The notes: generated by a model from the sequence alone, not told the origin. Shown: positions 6,572 to 16,363, counted from the stretch's first letter. The stretch: 35,856 bases of DNA from Hydrogenophilaceae bacterium (GCA_013389055.1 JACAEC010000109.1:1-35856); one strand, 5' to 3'. Made by a program: numbers and translations.

Positions 6572-9292
6572 ATGCTGCCAACGCGCCTTGCCGATATCTG
6601 GGCTGACCGCGGGCTGTTGCTGCGGGTGGCCATTGGGCAGGGCTTGCTGTTGTTGATCATCGCGGTGTTGATGTCGGGCCTGTTGGCCTATCAGAAACGC
6701 AGCGAGTTGCTGGAGGATCAGCAGAACCGGGCGCGGCTGATGTTGCTGGTCCTGACGCCGCTGGTGGCCGAGCAGGCGCTCATCGGCGACTATGCCAGCA
6801 TCAAGCAGTTGCTCGAACGGCAGGCGGCGGTGTACCCCGACATCGCCCGGATGCGCTGGCAGCGCAATGGCCAGCAGGCGGTCACGGTCCGGGTCAATCC
6901 GCCGATGCAGGCACCGCCGGCTTGGTTCCGGCAGGCCGTGGCCATTCCGGGCCTGGAGCGCAGCACCCCGGTCAGCGTCGGCGGGGCGGAATACGGCAAT
7001 TTGCAGATCAGCTTCGATTCCACCTTCATCGCGCACGAGCTTTGGCAAGAACTCACGGTCGGCGTCGCGCAGATATTCGTCAGTGCAGTCCTGCTGTTGG
7101 CCGCCATGATGCTGATGCTGCGGGCCAATCTCCGGGTGTTGCGTGATATCGCCGGGGCGGTCGACCGGTTCCGGCAAGGCGAATACACCGTGCGCATCCG
7201 GCCGGCCGGCGCGCGCGAGATGCGTCAGGCGGTGGCCATCTTCAACAATATGGCCGAACGCATCCAGCAGTTGCTGGCCGATGTCTCGGACAGCCGGCGC
7301 AAGCTGCACGAGCAACTGCACTTCATCGAGGAACTGATCGAGGCTCTGCCCTTGCCGATGTTCTACAAGGATCGGCAGGGCCTCTACCTGGGGGTCAACG
7401 AGGCCTGGGAGGCCTTTTTCGGAGTGCCCAGGCAGGACATCCTCGGGCGCAAGGTTCGTGAGCTGTACCCGCAGGAGCCGGACATCGCGGCCATCCACGA
7501 GGCCAAGGATGCCGAGCTGCTTGCCAGCCGCGGCGTGCAAAGCTACGAGATCGATATCAAGGACAGCGTGGGAGACGCGCGCCGGGTGATGTACACCAAG
7601 ACCGCGCTGACCAATGCCGAAGGCCAGGTCACCGGCCTGCTCGGCATCATCACCGACCTGACCGAGCTCAATATGGCCGAGCAGAGAGCGCGTCAGGCCC
7701 TGGTCGACAAGTCGGCCGCGGAGAAGGCCAGTCAGTCCAAGAGCATGTTCCTGGCCAATATGAGCCATGAGATCCGCACCCCGCTCAACGCCGTGCTCGG
7801 CCTGGCCCAGGTGGGCGTGCGTGGCACCCGGGGACGCAAGGCGCAGGATACCTTCAGCCGCATCCTGGAGGCCGGTCAGCTCCTGCTCTCAGTGGTGAAC
7901 GACATCCTGGACTATTCCAAGATCGAGGCCGGCAAGCTGGTTGTCGATCAGACGCCTTTCGCCATCGGCGAGGCGATCGACCGCGCCGTCGGCATCAATG
8001 CCCCGCGGGCCTTCGCCAAGGGTTTGGAGTTCCATCTGTGCGAGGCGGCGGATGTGCCGCAGCGGGTGGTCGGCGACGAAATGCACCTGTCGCAGATTCT
8101 GGTCAATCTGCTCGGCAATGCGGTCAAGTTCACCGATCGCGGCCATGTGGCGATGACGGTTGCCACGGCGCAGGGGCCGTCCGGCCAGGCGGGGGTGTTG
8201 TTCAGCATCGAAGATACCGGCATCGGCATGTCGGAGGAACAGATGGCCACCTTGTTCCTGCCCTTCGAGCAGGCCGACGGCTCGACGACTCGCCGATTCG
8301 GCGGCACCGGTCTCGGCCTGTCCATCAGCCATCGCCTGATCCTGGCGATGGGCGGCGAGATCGGTGTTGAGAGCCAGTTGGGCCAGGGCACGCTATTCAC
8401 CGTCTGGCTGCCGCTGGCCGCGAGCCCCGATCAGTCCGCGCAGCCAGAAGCTCGGCTGTGCTTTGGTTTGCTCGGTTTTGGTACGGAGGAGACCGACAGC
8501 CTGGTAGTCGCCTTGGCCCCGAAGGGCGTCGATACCCTGCAATTGGCCACCGGACACGCGGGGGCAATCCCTGCCACGGATCTGATCGTCGTGGCTGGCG
8601 AGGCTTTGGCGCAGCCGACGGTCGAGAGCCTGGTCACCCGCTTGCTGCAAGAGGGCCGGCGCCTGGCCGTGGTGGCGATGCCGGGGGCGGGCTATCAGTT
8701 GCCGGACGCGATCCAAGAGCATGCGATCTTCATCGAGCGGCCGCTCCGGGTCCGCCATTTGCTCGAGGCCAGCCGGCAGAGCGTGCGGCCTGTCGCCGAA
8801 CCGCTGGCCAAGGGCGGTCGCCGCCTGGCCGGCTTGCGGGTGTTGGCGGCGGAGGACAACGAGGTCAACCAGATCGTGCTGGAGGAGATTCTCAGCCAGG
8901 AAGGCGCCGTGCTGACGCTCGCCGGCAACGGCCGCGAGGCGCTGGAGAAATTGCAGCAATACGGGGCGGCTGCCTTCGACATCCTGTTGACCGATGTGCA
9001 GATGCCGGAGATGGACGGCTACGGCCTCGCGCGCGCGGTGAGTGGCTTGTTTCCGGCCCTGCCGATCATCGGCCTGACCGCGCATGCCATGGCGGAGGAG
9101 CGGGGGCGCTGCCTGGCGGCCGGGATGCGCGAGCACGTGGCCAAGCCGATCGATATCGAAGTCCTGGTCGCGGCCATACTGCAGCATACCGCTGTTCGGC
9201 CGGATGCCTGGGGCGGCCTGCTGCCGGGGGCGGGAGGTCCGGCTGTGGCGATGAAGGTATCCGAACCGTCGCCGCCAGCGGTGCCGACATAG
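6572..9292 (+). CDS. Hybrid histidine kinase: TM, HAMP, PAS, HisKA, HATPase, receiver (Hpt split off by TAG)
   Basis: The 906-residue membrane kinase has transmembrane segments at about 15-41 and 160-185 around a periplasmic domain, a HAMP linker, a PAS domain (about 250-365, MFYKDRQGLYLGVNEAWE), HisKA with phosphorylated His399 in MSHEIRTPL, and HATPase motifs (NLLGNAVKF, DTGIGM, FGGTGLGLS). A receiver starts near 755 (VLAAEDNEVNQ) with Asp808 in LLTDVQMPEMDG and lysine in VAKPID. The protein ends at TAG in a Pro/Ala-rich linker, and the same frame continues past the stop into an Hpt domain. It probably senses the upstream PhnD-like protein across the periplasm and starts a phosphorelay. Confidence 0.93.
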   Translation: MLPTRLADIWADRGLLLRVAIGQGLLLLIIAVLMSGLLAYQKRSELLEDQQNRARLMLLVLTPLVAEQALIGDYASIKQLLERQAAVYPDIARMRWQRNGQQAVTVRVNPPMQAPPAWFRQAVAIPGLERSTPVSVGGAEYGNLQISFDSTFIAHELWQELTVGVAQIFVSAVLLLAAMMLMLRANLRVLRDIAGAVDRFRQGEYTVRIRPAGAREMRQAVAIFNNMAERIQQLLADVSDSRRKLHEQLHFIEELIEALPLPMFYKDRQGLYLGVNEAWEAFFGVPRQDILGRKVRELYPQEPDIAAIHEAKDAELLASRGVQSYEIDIKDSVGDARRVMYTKTALTNAEGQVTGLLGIITDLTELNMAEQRARQALVDKSAAEKASQSKSMFLANMSHEIRTPLNAVLGLAQVGVRGTRGRKAQDTFSRILEAGQLLLSVVNDILDYSKIEAGKLVVDQTPFAIGEAIDRAVGINAPRAFAKGLEFHLCEAADVPQRVVGDEMHLSQILVNLLGNAVKFTDRGHVAMTVATAQGPSGQAGVLFSIEDTGIGMSEEQMATLFLPFEQADGSTTRRFGGTGLGLSISHRLILAMGGEIGVESQLGQGTLFTVWLPLAASPDQSAQPEARLCFGLLGFGTEETDSLVVALAPKGVDTLQLATGHAGAIPATDLIVVAGEALAQPTVESLVTRLLQEGRRLAVVAMPGAGYQLPDAIQEHAIFIERPLRVRHLLEASRQSVRPVAEPLAKGGRRLAGLRVLAAEDNEVNQIVLEEILSQEGAVLTLAGNGREALEKLQQYGAAAFDILLTDVQMPEMDGYGLARAVSGLFPALPIIGLTAHAMAEERGRCLAAGMREHVAKPIDIEVLVAAILQHTAVRPDAWGGLLPGAGGPAVAMKVSEPSPPAVPT

Positions 9293-9316
9293 GCTGAACC
9301 TGCCGCAACGAACGCA

Positions 9317-9655
9317 GTGATCGATTGGCCGGCCCTGGAGCAGTTCTTCAAGGGCAAGCAAGCGGCGGTGGACAAGGTCGTCGCCATGGCCCTGGCCACC
9401 AATGGCGAGGTGCCGGCCAAACTGCGGGCGGCGGCGGCCGAAGGCGATCTGGCGGCCTTGGCGACCATGGCCCACAAGCTCAAGGGCATGGGTGGTAGCC
9501 TGCGGGCGCACCAGGTCCACGCGCTGGCTACCCAGGCCGAGGCCAGCGCCCGGCAAGGCCGGGCCGATGCCGTCGATCTGGCCTTGCAGTTGGCCGATGC
9601 CTTGGAAATTCTGCTGGCCGAATTAGCCCGGCGTTCGACCGCGCAAAACCCCTGA
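9317..9655 (+). CDS. Hpt (histidine phosphotransfer) domain, detached from or read through from the kinase
   Basis: The 112-residue frame holds a complete Hpt domain with phosphoryl-accepting His53 in MAHKLKGMGGSLRAHQV. The first available start, GTG at 9317, has no ribosome site in the 24 bases after the kinase stop. The frame is the same as that of the kinase, and the codons between (AEPAATNA) continue its Pro/Ala linker. The second kinase in this locus carries Hpt in the same polypeptide. The domain was therefore probably once part of the kinase, split by an amber codon. It may still work by readthrough, by inefficient reinitiation, or not at all. Confidence 0.7.
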   Translation: MIDWPALEQFFKGKQAAVDKVVAMALATNGEVPAKLRAAAAEGDLAALATMAHKLKGMGGSLRAHQVHALATQAEASARQGRADAVDLALQLADALEILLAELARRSTAQNP

Positions 9656-9747
9656 TTGGGCCGGGGGGTGATGGTAAGGTAGCCATTCCTGTCCTGCGTG
9701 CCCTGCATCAACAACATGTACCGATGATGATCGTGAGGTCCAATGCC

Positions 9748-10581
9748 ATGTCTACGAAGACCCTGTTGAAGGCTGCTTTCCTGTTTCTGATTTTCTCGTT
9801 GGCCGGCCCCTTGCGAGCGGCGGCTGACCAGCCGCTGTTGTTCGGGTCGGTCGCCATGGACACCCCGGCGGTGATGCAGAAGCGCCTGCTGCCCTTGACC
9901 TCCTACCTCAGCAAGGCGTTGGGCCGGCCGGTGGTGCTCAAACTCTCCACCAATATGCCGGAGGCGATCAATGCCTTGGTGGCCAATGAGGTCGATATCG
10001 CCTATCTGACCCCGGTGGCCTATGTCGATGCGCGTGCCCGCAGCGATGTGCAATTGATCGTGAAGACGGTCACCGACAAGCAGCCGTTCTTCAAGCTGAT
10101 GATCGTCGTGCTGGAGAACAGCCCGATCCGCAAGGTCGAAGATCTCGCCGGCAAGAGCTTCGCCTTCGGCGATCGGGCGGCGTTGCTGCAACGGGCGGTC
10201 GTGGTCGGTGCCGGCATGCCCTTGGAACGCCTGGGCAAATACGACTTTCTCGACCACTACGACAACGTCGTGCGCAGCGTGTTGGTGGGGGACTTCGACG
10301 CGGGTATCGTGATCGACAGCACCGCTTACCGCTGGCGGGGCAAGGGCGTCCGCATCCTGTACAGCTCGAAAAACCTGCCGCCCTACAACATCGCCGGTTC
10401 CTCCAAGCTCGACCGCGCCACCCAGACCAAGCTGCGCGATGCGCTGCTGCGCCTGGACCCGGCCAAGCCCGAGCACAAGCAGATCATCACCGCGCTGAGC
10501 GAGGCTTATAGCGGATTCGCGGCCACCAAGGATGCCGAGTACGAGATCGTCCGCAAGCTGATCAAGCCCTTCAAGAAATGA
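9748..10581 (+). CDS. PhnD-like periplasmic substrate-binding protein (second copy)
   Basis: From ATG 9748 the protein has 277 residues with a clear signal peptide (MSTKTLLKAAFLFLIFSLAG, cleavage near RAAA). The family pattern follows: LLFGSVAMDTPAVM, LTSYLSKALGRPVVLKL, DIAYLTPVAYV and KVEDLAGKSFAFGD. An ATG at 9724 is possible, but 9748 gives the better signal peptide, with GAGG about ten bases upstream. It is only distantly similar to the first copy, so the two likely bind different ligands or states. Its TGA overlaps the ATG of the next kinase by four bases, a strong sign that the pair works together. No transporter genes are present. Confidence 0.85.
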   Translation: MSTKTLLKAAFLFLIFSLAGPLRAAADQPLLFGSVAMDTPAVMQKRLLPLTSYLSKALGRPVVLKLSTNMPEAINALVANEVDIAYLTPVAYVDARARSDVQLIVKTVTDKQPFFKLMIVVLENSPIRKVEDLAGKSFAFGDRAALLQRAVVVGAGMPLERLGKYDFLDHYDNVVRSVLVGDFDAGIVIDSTAYRWRGKGVRILYSSKNLPPYNIAGSSKLDRATQTKLRDALLRLDPAKPEHKQIITALSEAYSGFAATKDAEYEIVRKLIKPFKK

Positions 10582-13544
10582 GGCGTCATTTCCAACTGGC
10601 CGATTGGCGCCGGTTGCTGGCGCGACTGCGGCCTCGACGGCTGCAGACCATGCTGGCGATCGTGTTTGCCCTGTTGCTGATGGCCTCGATGCTGGTTTTC
10701 ACCTATCGCGCTATCACCGAAGAGGTCGAGCAGAACATCCAGACCCTGAAGCAACAGGCCAGCGTGCTGGCCAGCAACCTGGCGGCGACCAGCGCGGAGC
10801 CTTTGCTCAAGCGCGACTACACGGCCATCGAGCTGCTTTTGATGCGCTCCATCCAGTTCCCCGGCATCGCCGAGATCGCCGTGGTCGACGCCAAGGGCAA
10901 GGTGCTGAGCGATGTGGTCATGGAGAACGACGTCGGCGTGGCGCGCTTCGGCAGCAAGCCGATCCCGGTGCCCGCCACGCTCGACGTGCGCATGGAGCTT
11001 TCGGCCGAGCGCATGGAGGTATGGCATCCGGTGATCCTGGGCGAACCGCAGGGCTGGGTCCGGGTCAGCCACAGCCTGGCCGGGGTGGCCGAGATCAAGC
11101 GCCGAATCTGGACGACCAATATTATCTTCGGTTCCCTGATCCTGGCCCTGGCGGTATTCACCTTGCTGCTGCTCTTGCGCGCGCCGATGCGCGCGCTCGA
11201 GCGCTATGCCGATTTCGCCGGCCGACTTAATGAAAAGCGCGGCGAGCAGGTGGCCGCGAGCGAAACGTCGGAGGAATTGCAAAGACTGGGGCAGGCCCTG
11301 AATCACGCCTCGTTGCGCCTGTTCGAGCAGGATGCCGCGATTAGAAAGGGTGTGGAGGACCTCGAGCGGCTTGCCGCTTTCCCGGAAAAGAGCCCGGATA
11401 TCGTGCTTTCCCTGACGGTGGATGGCCAGGTTCAGTACCTTAATCCCTATGGTCAACGCATCTTGGACGAGGTTGGCTTGGCGGAGGCCGACATTACCGT
11501 GCTGCTGCCGCCAAACTTGTCAGCCACGCTGTTGCAATGCCAGGTCACGGGGGAGGCGACGCGGGATGTCGAGTCCAATTGTGCCGGTCGCAGCTTCCTC
11601 TGGACCTTTGCCCCGGTGCTCAACCGCGATGTGGTGCATTGCTATGGCATTGAAATCACCGAGCGCAAGGTGGCAGAGGAACAGGCTCGCGATGCCCTGC
11701 TGGGCAAAGGCGCGGCGGAGGCGGCCAGCCAGGCGAAGAGCATTTTCCTGGCCAATATGAGCCATGAGATCCGGACGCCGCTTACCGCCATCATCGGTTT
11801 TTCCGAGGCCTTGCTCGACGTCAACCAGACCATGGCCGAGCGGATCGAGGGCATCCGGACCATCAACCGGGCGGGCAAGCACCTGCTCGGCATCATCAAC
11901 GACATTCTCGACCTGTCCAAGATCGAGGCGGGCAAGCTTGAAGTCGAGCGGATGCCGGTGACGCTGTTCGGCCTGATCGACGAAGTCGCCGTCCTGGCCC
12001 GGCTGCAGGCCGAAGCCAAGGGCATCTACTTCGCGGTCGAGCCGGTCTTCCCCCTGCCCCAGACCATCGAGAGTGACCCGGTACGCCTGAAGCAGGTTCT
12101 GCTCAATCTGGCGAGCAATGCGATCAAGTTCACCGAGCAAGGAGGCGTCACCCTGGCGGTGCGGCATGATCCGGCCGCCGGCCAGCTGGCCCTGACGGTG
12201 AGCGACACCGGCATCGGCCTCAGCCCGGACCAGTTGGCCAAACTGTTCCAGCCCTTCACCCAGGCCGATGCCTCCACCACTCGCCGCTTCGGCGGCACCG
12301 GCCTGGGCCTGTCCCTGTCCCGGCAACTGGCCGAGAAGCTGGGCGGGACCATCAGCGTGACCAGCGAGGCGGGTGCCGGCAGCCGCTTCACGGTGACCGT
12401 GGCGGCCGGCACGATCGGGCCGCTGGTCCAGGGCCCCGAAGAGGTCCGGCGCTTGGAAGAGTTGCCGGAGCAGGAAGCAGCCACCCGTGCCCTGCACGGC
12501 GACATCCTGGTGGCGGAGGACAATCCGGACAATCAGCGGCTGATCGCCCTGAACACCCGCCGGCTCGGGGCTGGGCTGACCGTAGTCGACAACGGCCAAT
12601 TGGCGGTCGTCTCCGCCCTGGCCCGGCCCTACGATTTGATCCTGATGGACATGCAGATGCCGGTCATGGATGGGCTGACCGCGGTGCGCACCCTGCGGGC
12701 CCGGGGCTACCGTGGCCCCATCGTCGCCCTGACCGCCAATGCCACACCGGCAGACATGAAGAACTGCGAGGAGGCGGGCTGCGACGGCTTCCTGACCAAG
12801 CCGATCGATCGCAGCCAGTTTCGCGAAACGCTGTCGCGGTATCTACAACTGGCACCGGAAGCGGCTGATGAGATGGACGCCGAGGCCATCCTCGCCGGTT
12901 TGGCAGAGAAAGACCCGGGGTTGACCCAACTGCGGCAGCGCTACCTGCCGCTGTTGCTGACTTGTGACGGGGAGCTGAGGCAGGTCTTGGCCAACGGCGA
13001 TTACGCGACGATCACGCAGTTGACCGCGCTGGTCAAGGAGCTTGGCATGGATTACCTGGGCGCGCCGGTCGCGGAGTTGGCCGGCCAGTTGGAGTTCGCC
13101 GCGACGGCGGGCAACGAGCCGGCCGTGCGCGAGTTGATCGGCAAATTGGGCGTTTTGGCCGAGCGCCTGCGGCTCGCCGCAGCCGACCAGCCCGTAGCGC
13201 CTGGCGGCGGGGCGGACGAGGGTCCGATCGTCTCGGCCTTGCTGCAAGAAGGCCCCGAAATGGCGGACCTGGTGAGCTACATCCTCGGCCGTTTTCCCGG
13301 CTATCTCCAGGGCTTGCAGGAGGCGCTGGCTGCCGATGATCTGGCTGCCCTGAAGAAGCGGGCCCATGACCTGAAATCGGTCGGCGGCGGTTATGGCTAT
13401 CCGCAGGTCACCGAGCTGGCGCTGCAACTGGAGGCGAGCGCCGAGGCGGGCGAGCGGGAACAGGCGGCCCGGCTGGTCGGCCAGTTCGCCCGGCTGTTCC
13501 AAAGGATCGAGGCCGGGGCTAAGGCCGCTAATGCAACTACTTAA
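10578..13544 (+). CDS. Hybrid histidine kinase: TM, HAMP, PAS, HisKA, HATPase, receiver, Hpt
   Basis: The 988-residue membrane kinase has transmembrane segments at about 25-46 and 180-198, a periplasmic sensor between them, a HAMP-like linker, a PAS-like domain (from about 265, DIVLSLTVDGQVQYLN), HisKA with His396 (MSHEIRTPLTAII), HATPase motifs (NLASNAIKF, DTGIGL, FGGTGLGLS), a receiver with Asp691 (LILMDMQMPVMDG), and a C-terminal Hpt with His930 (KKRAHDLKSVGGG). Between receiver and Hpt lies an Hpt-like helical stretch (LTALVKELGMDYLGAPV) with no histidine at the expected place, probably a dead duplicate. Coupled to the second PhnD-like gene by ATGA overlap. Ends with TAA. Confidence 0.93.
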   Translation: MRRHFQLADWRRLLARLRPRRLQTMLAIVFALLLMASMLVFTYRAITEEVEQNIQTLKQQASVLASNLAATSAEPLLKRDYTAIELLLMRSIQFPGIAEIAVVDAKGKVLSDVVMENDVGVARFGSKPIPVPATLDVRMELSAERMEVWHPVILGEPQGWVRVSHSLAGVAEIKRRIWTTNIIFGSLILALAVFTLLLLLRAPMRALERYADFAGRLNEKRGEQVAASETSEELQRLGQALNHASLRLFEQDAAIRKGVEDLERLAAFPEKSPDIVLSLTVDGQVQYLNPYGQRILDEVGLAEADITVLLPPNLSATLLQCQVTGEATRDVESNCAGRSFLWTFAPVLNRDVVHCYGIEITERKVAEEQARDALLGKGAAEAASQAKSIFLANMSHEIRTPLTAIIGFSEALLDVNQTMAERIEGIRTINRAGKHLLGIINDILDLSKIEAGKLEVERMPVTLFGLIDEVAVLARLQAEAKGIYFAVEPVFPLPQTIESDPVRLKQVLLNLASNAIKFTEQGGVTLAVRHDPAAGQLALTVSDTGIGLSPDQLAKLFQPFTQADASTTRRFGGTGLGLSLSRQLAEKLGGTISVTSEAGAGSRFTVTVAAGTIGPLVQGPEEVRRLEELPEQEAATRALHGDILVAEDNPDNQRLIALNTRRLGAGLTVVDNGQLAVVSALARPYDLILMDMQMPVMDGLTAVRTLRARGYRGPIVALTANATPADMKNCEEAGCDGFLTKPIDRSQFRETLSRYLQLAPEAADEMDAEAILAGLAEKDPGLTQLRQRYLPLLLTCDGELRQVLANGDYATITQLTALVKELGMDYLGAPVAELAGQLEFAATAGNEPAVRELIGKLGVLAERLRLAAADQPVAPGGGADEGPIVSALLQEGPEMADLVSYILGRFPGYLQGLQEALAADDLAALKKRAHDLKSVGGGYGYPQVTELALQLEASAEAGEREQAARLVGQFARLFQRIEAGAKAANATT

Positions 13545-13610
13545 GTGGAGCGGCTTGGCCGACAAACGATTAAAATCCGCGTTTTGAATAGCCACTCCCC
13601 CGAACCGATC

Positions 13611-14429
13611 ATGCTGCACGCCGCCTATTCCCTGCTAGTTGTCGACGATGAGGAGGCCAATCGCCTGCTCATCTCCCGGCGTCTGGAGCAGGCCGGCTAT
13701 GTGGTGACCACGGCGGAAAACGGCCGGCAGGCGCTGGACATGATGCGCTTCGAGCGTTTCGATCTGGTGTTGCTGGATTTGTACATGCCGGAGATGGACG
13801 GCCTGGCGACCTTGGATGCGATCAAGTCCGATCCCAAGTTGTCGGATGTTCCGGTCATCATGCTGACCGCGGCCAAGACCCGGGAGATGGTCGCCCATAG
13901 CCTGAGCTTGGGTGCGGCCGACTACTTGATCAAGCCGATCAATCCGATCGATCTCAAGCAACGGGTGCGCGCCTGCTTGGACAAGCTGGGCCTGCCACCC
14001 GAACCGACCTTGCGGGTGGACGATACCGACCTGAGCGGTACCCGGGTGCTGCTGGTGGACGACGACACGGTCAACATCGAAGTGCTCGGCCATCACCTCA
14101 ATCAGATCGGTTTTCAGGTGCTCTCCGCCACCAGCGGCCAGGCCGCGCTGCAACTGCTGGGCCAGACCCCGGTCGACGCCATCCTGCTCGACGTCAACAT
14201 GCCGGGGATGGGCGGCTTGGAAGTCCTGCGCACCATCCGGGCGAGCGAGCAGTTGCGCGAGCTGCCCGTGCTGATGATCTCGGCCGACGGCAATGCCGAG
14301 ACGGTGAGCCGCTCCTATGAGCTGGGCGCCGACGACTATCTGGTCAAGCCCTACCACGCCAGCGATCTGTCTGTCCGGCTGGCGGCCGCCGTCGCCCTGA
14401 AGCGGGCCAAGGACGCCGCGGCCGGCTAA
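13611..14429 (+). CDS. Response regulator with two receiver domains and no output domain
   Basis: The 272-residue protein is two CheY-like receivers in tandem. The first has the acidic pocket VVDDEEAN, Asp56 in [11 protein letters not shown] and lysine in YLIKPI; the second has LVDDDTVN, Asp194 in [11 protein letters not shown] and lysine in YLVKPY. After the second receiver only about ten residues remain, so there is no DNA-binding or enzymatic domain. It may be a phosphate sink, an intermediate, or a regulator acting by protein contact as CheY or DivK does. Start ATG 13611 gives the natural receiver N-terminus, although its ribosome site is weak. It lies 66 bases after the second kinase and probably receives phosphoryl groups from both Hpt domains. 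Confidence 0.9.
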   Translation: MLHAAYSLLVVDDEEANRLLISRRLEQAGYVVTTAENGRQALDMMRFERFDLVLLDLYMPEMDGLATLDAIKSDPKLSDVPVIMLTAAKTREMVAHSLSLGAADYLIKPINPIDLKQRVRACLDKLGLPPEPTLRVDDTDLSGTRVLLVDDDTVNIEVLGHHLNQIGFQVLSATSGQAALQLLGQTPVDAILLDVNMPGMGGLEVLRTIRASEQLRELPVLMISADGNAETVSRSYELGADDYLVKPYHASDLSVRLAAAVALKRAKDAAAG

Positions 14430-14509
14430 TCCCTGATCCGTCTGGGGGCTCACGGTGGCAGGCAGGGGCGTTACAATCGAAGCTTTCGCCGCTTCGCCAG
14501 GTTGACCCC

Positions 14510-16363
14510 ATGCCCCAATACCGTTCCCGCACCACCACCCACGGCCGCAACATGGCCGGCGCCCGCGCCCTCTGGCGTGCCACCGGCATGAAGGACGCCG
14601 ATTTCGACAAGCCGATCATCGCCATCGCCAACTCCTTCACCCAGTTCGTGCCCGGCCATGTCCACCTGAAGGACCTAGGCCAGATGGTGGCGCGCGAGAT
14701 CGAGGCGGCCGGCGGCGTGGCCAAGGAGTTCAACACCATCGCGGTCGACGACGGCATCGCCATGGGCCACGGCGGCATGCTCTATTCCCTGCCTTCGCGC
14801 GACCTGATCGCCGACTCGGTCGAATACATGGTCAACGCCCACTGCGCCGACGCCCTGGTCTGCATCTCCAACTGCGACAAGATCACCCCGGGCATGCTGA
14901 TGGCCGCCCTGCGCCTGAACATCCCCACGGTGTTCGTTTCCGGCGGGCCGATGGAGGCGGGCAAGGTGGTCTGGCAGGGCAAGACCATCATGCTCGACCT
15001 GGTCGATGCCATGATCCAGGCGGCGGATTCCAAATGCAGCGACGAGGAGGTGGCGGCCACCGAGCGCTCGGCCTGCCCGACCTGCGGTTCCTGCTCCGGC
15101 ATGTTCACCGCCAATTCCATGAACTGCCTGACCGAGGCGCTGGGCCTGTCCCTGCCCGGCAACGGCTCGCTGCTCGCCACCCATGCCGACCGCAAGGAGC
15201 TGTTCCTGCGCGCCGGCCGTCTGGTCGTGGAGTTGGCCAAGCGCTATTACGAGCAGGACGACGCCACGGTGCTGCCGCGCAATATCGCCACCTTCGAGGC
15301 CTTCGAAAACGCCATGGCGCTCGACATCGCCATGGGCGGTTCGACCAACACCGTGCTGCACCTCCTGGCCGCCGCCAAGGAGGCCGGCGTCAACTTCACC
15401 ATGCAGGACATCGACCGCATGTCGCGCCGGGTGCCGCATCTGGCCAAGGTGGCGCCCTCCAGCCAGGAGTACCACATGGAGGATGTGCACCGCGCCGGTG
15501 GCGTCATGGCCATCCTGGGCGAACTGGACCGGGCCGGTCTGCTCCATCGCGACTGCCATACCGTGCACGCCAAGACCCTGGGCGAGGCCCTGTCGATCTG
15601 GGACATCATGCGTGCGCACGACGTCTCGGTGTTCGAGTTCTTCAAGGCGGCCCCGGGCGGGGTGCCGACCCAGGTGGCCTTCTCGCAGAACCGCCGCTAC
15701 CCGGAACTGGACATGGACCGCAGCCACGGCTGCATCCGCGACAAGGCCAATGCCTTCTCCCAGGATGGCGGCTTGGCCGTGCTCTACGGCAATCTGGCCG
15801 GGGACGGCTGCATCGTGAAGACGGCTGGCGTCGATGCCAGCATTCTCAAATTCAAGGGCCCCGCCCGCATCTTCGAGAGCCAGGATGCGGCGGTGGAGGC
15901 CATCCTCGGCGACCGGATCAAAGAGGGCGATGTGCTGGTCATCCGCTATGAGGGTCCGCGCGGCGGCCCCGGCATGCAGGAGATGCTCTATCCCACTTCG
16001 TACCTGAAATCGAAAGGACTGGGCAAGGCCTGCGCCCTGATCACCGATGGCCGCTTCTCCGGCGGCACCTCGGGCCTGTCCATCGGCCATGTTTCGCCCG
16101 AGGCGGCCGAGGGCGGCGCCATCGGCCTGGTCGAGGAAGGCGACATGATCGAGATCGACATCCCCCAGCGCAAGATCCATCTGGCGGTGACCGAGGCGGA
16201 GCTGGCCCGTCGTCGCGCCGCCATGGAGGCCCGCGGCAAGCAGGCCTGGCAGCCGCTCGGCCGCGAGCGCCCGGTCTCCGCCGCCCTGCGCGCCTATGCG
16301 GCGATGACCACCTCCGCCGCCTTTGGCGCCGTGCGCGATGTCTCCCAAGTCGAACGCAGATAA
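14510..16363 (+). CDS. ilvD: Dihydroxy-acid dehydratase
   Basis: The 617-residue protein matches E. coli IlvD in length (616) and along its whole sequence. It dehydrates 2,3-dihydroxy-3-methyl acids in valine, leucine and isoleucine synthesis using an iron-sulfur cluster. Both family signatures are present: [12 protein letters not shown] with its cluster cysteine, and [18 protein letters not shown]. The C-terminal region includes [25 protein letters not shown] at 14472-14477 could be its -10, but I see no clear -35. A mutarotase gene follows 12 bases after the TAA and is probably co-transcribed. In relatives ilvD lies near lgt; here the signalling locus stands between them. Confidence 0.98.
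   Translation: MPQYRSRTTTHGRNMAGARALWRATGMKDADFDKPIIAIANSFTQFVPGHVHLKDLGQMVAREIEAAGGVAKEFNTIAVDDGIAMGHGGMLYSLPSRDLIADSVEYMVNAHCADALVCISNCDKITPGMLMAALRLNIPTVFVSGGPMEAGKVVWQGKTIMLDLVDAMIQAADSKCSDEEVAATERSACPTCGSCSGMFTANSMNCLTEALGLSLPGNGSLLATHADRKELFLRAGRLVVELAKRYYEQDDATVLPRNIATFEAFENAMALDIAMGGSTNTVLHLLAAAKEAGVNFTMQDIDRMSRRVPHLAKVAPSSQEYHMEDVHRAGGVMAILGELDRAGLLHRDCHTVHAKTLGEALSIWDIMRAHDVSVFEFFKAAPGGVPTQVAFSQNRRYPELDMDRSHGCIRDKANAFSQDGGLAVLYGNLAGDGCIVKTAGVDASILKFKGPARIFESQDAAVEAILGDRIKEGDVLVIRYEGPRGGPGMQEMLYPTSYLKSKGLGKACALITDGRFSGGTSGLSIGHVSPEAAEGGAIGLVEEGDMIEIDIPQRKIHLAVTEAELARRRAAMEARGKQAWQPLGRERPVSAALRAYAAMTTSAAFGAVRDVSQVERR

Noticed and set aside
5723-10581. Phosphonate ABC transporter operon
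   Set aside because: PhnD-like proteins are present twice, but there is no ATPase or permease gene. The partners are kinases, so sensing fits better than uptake.
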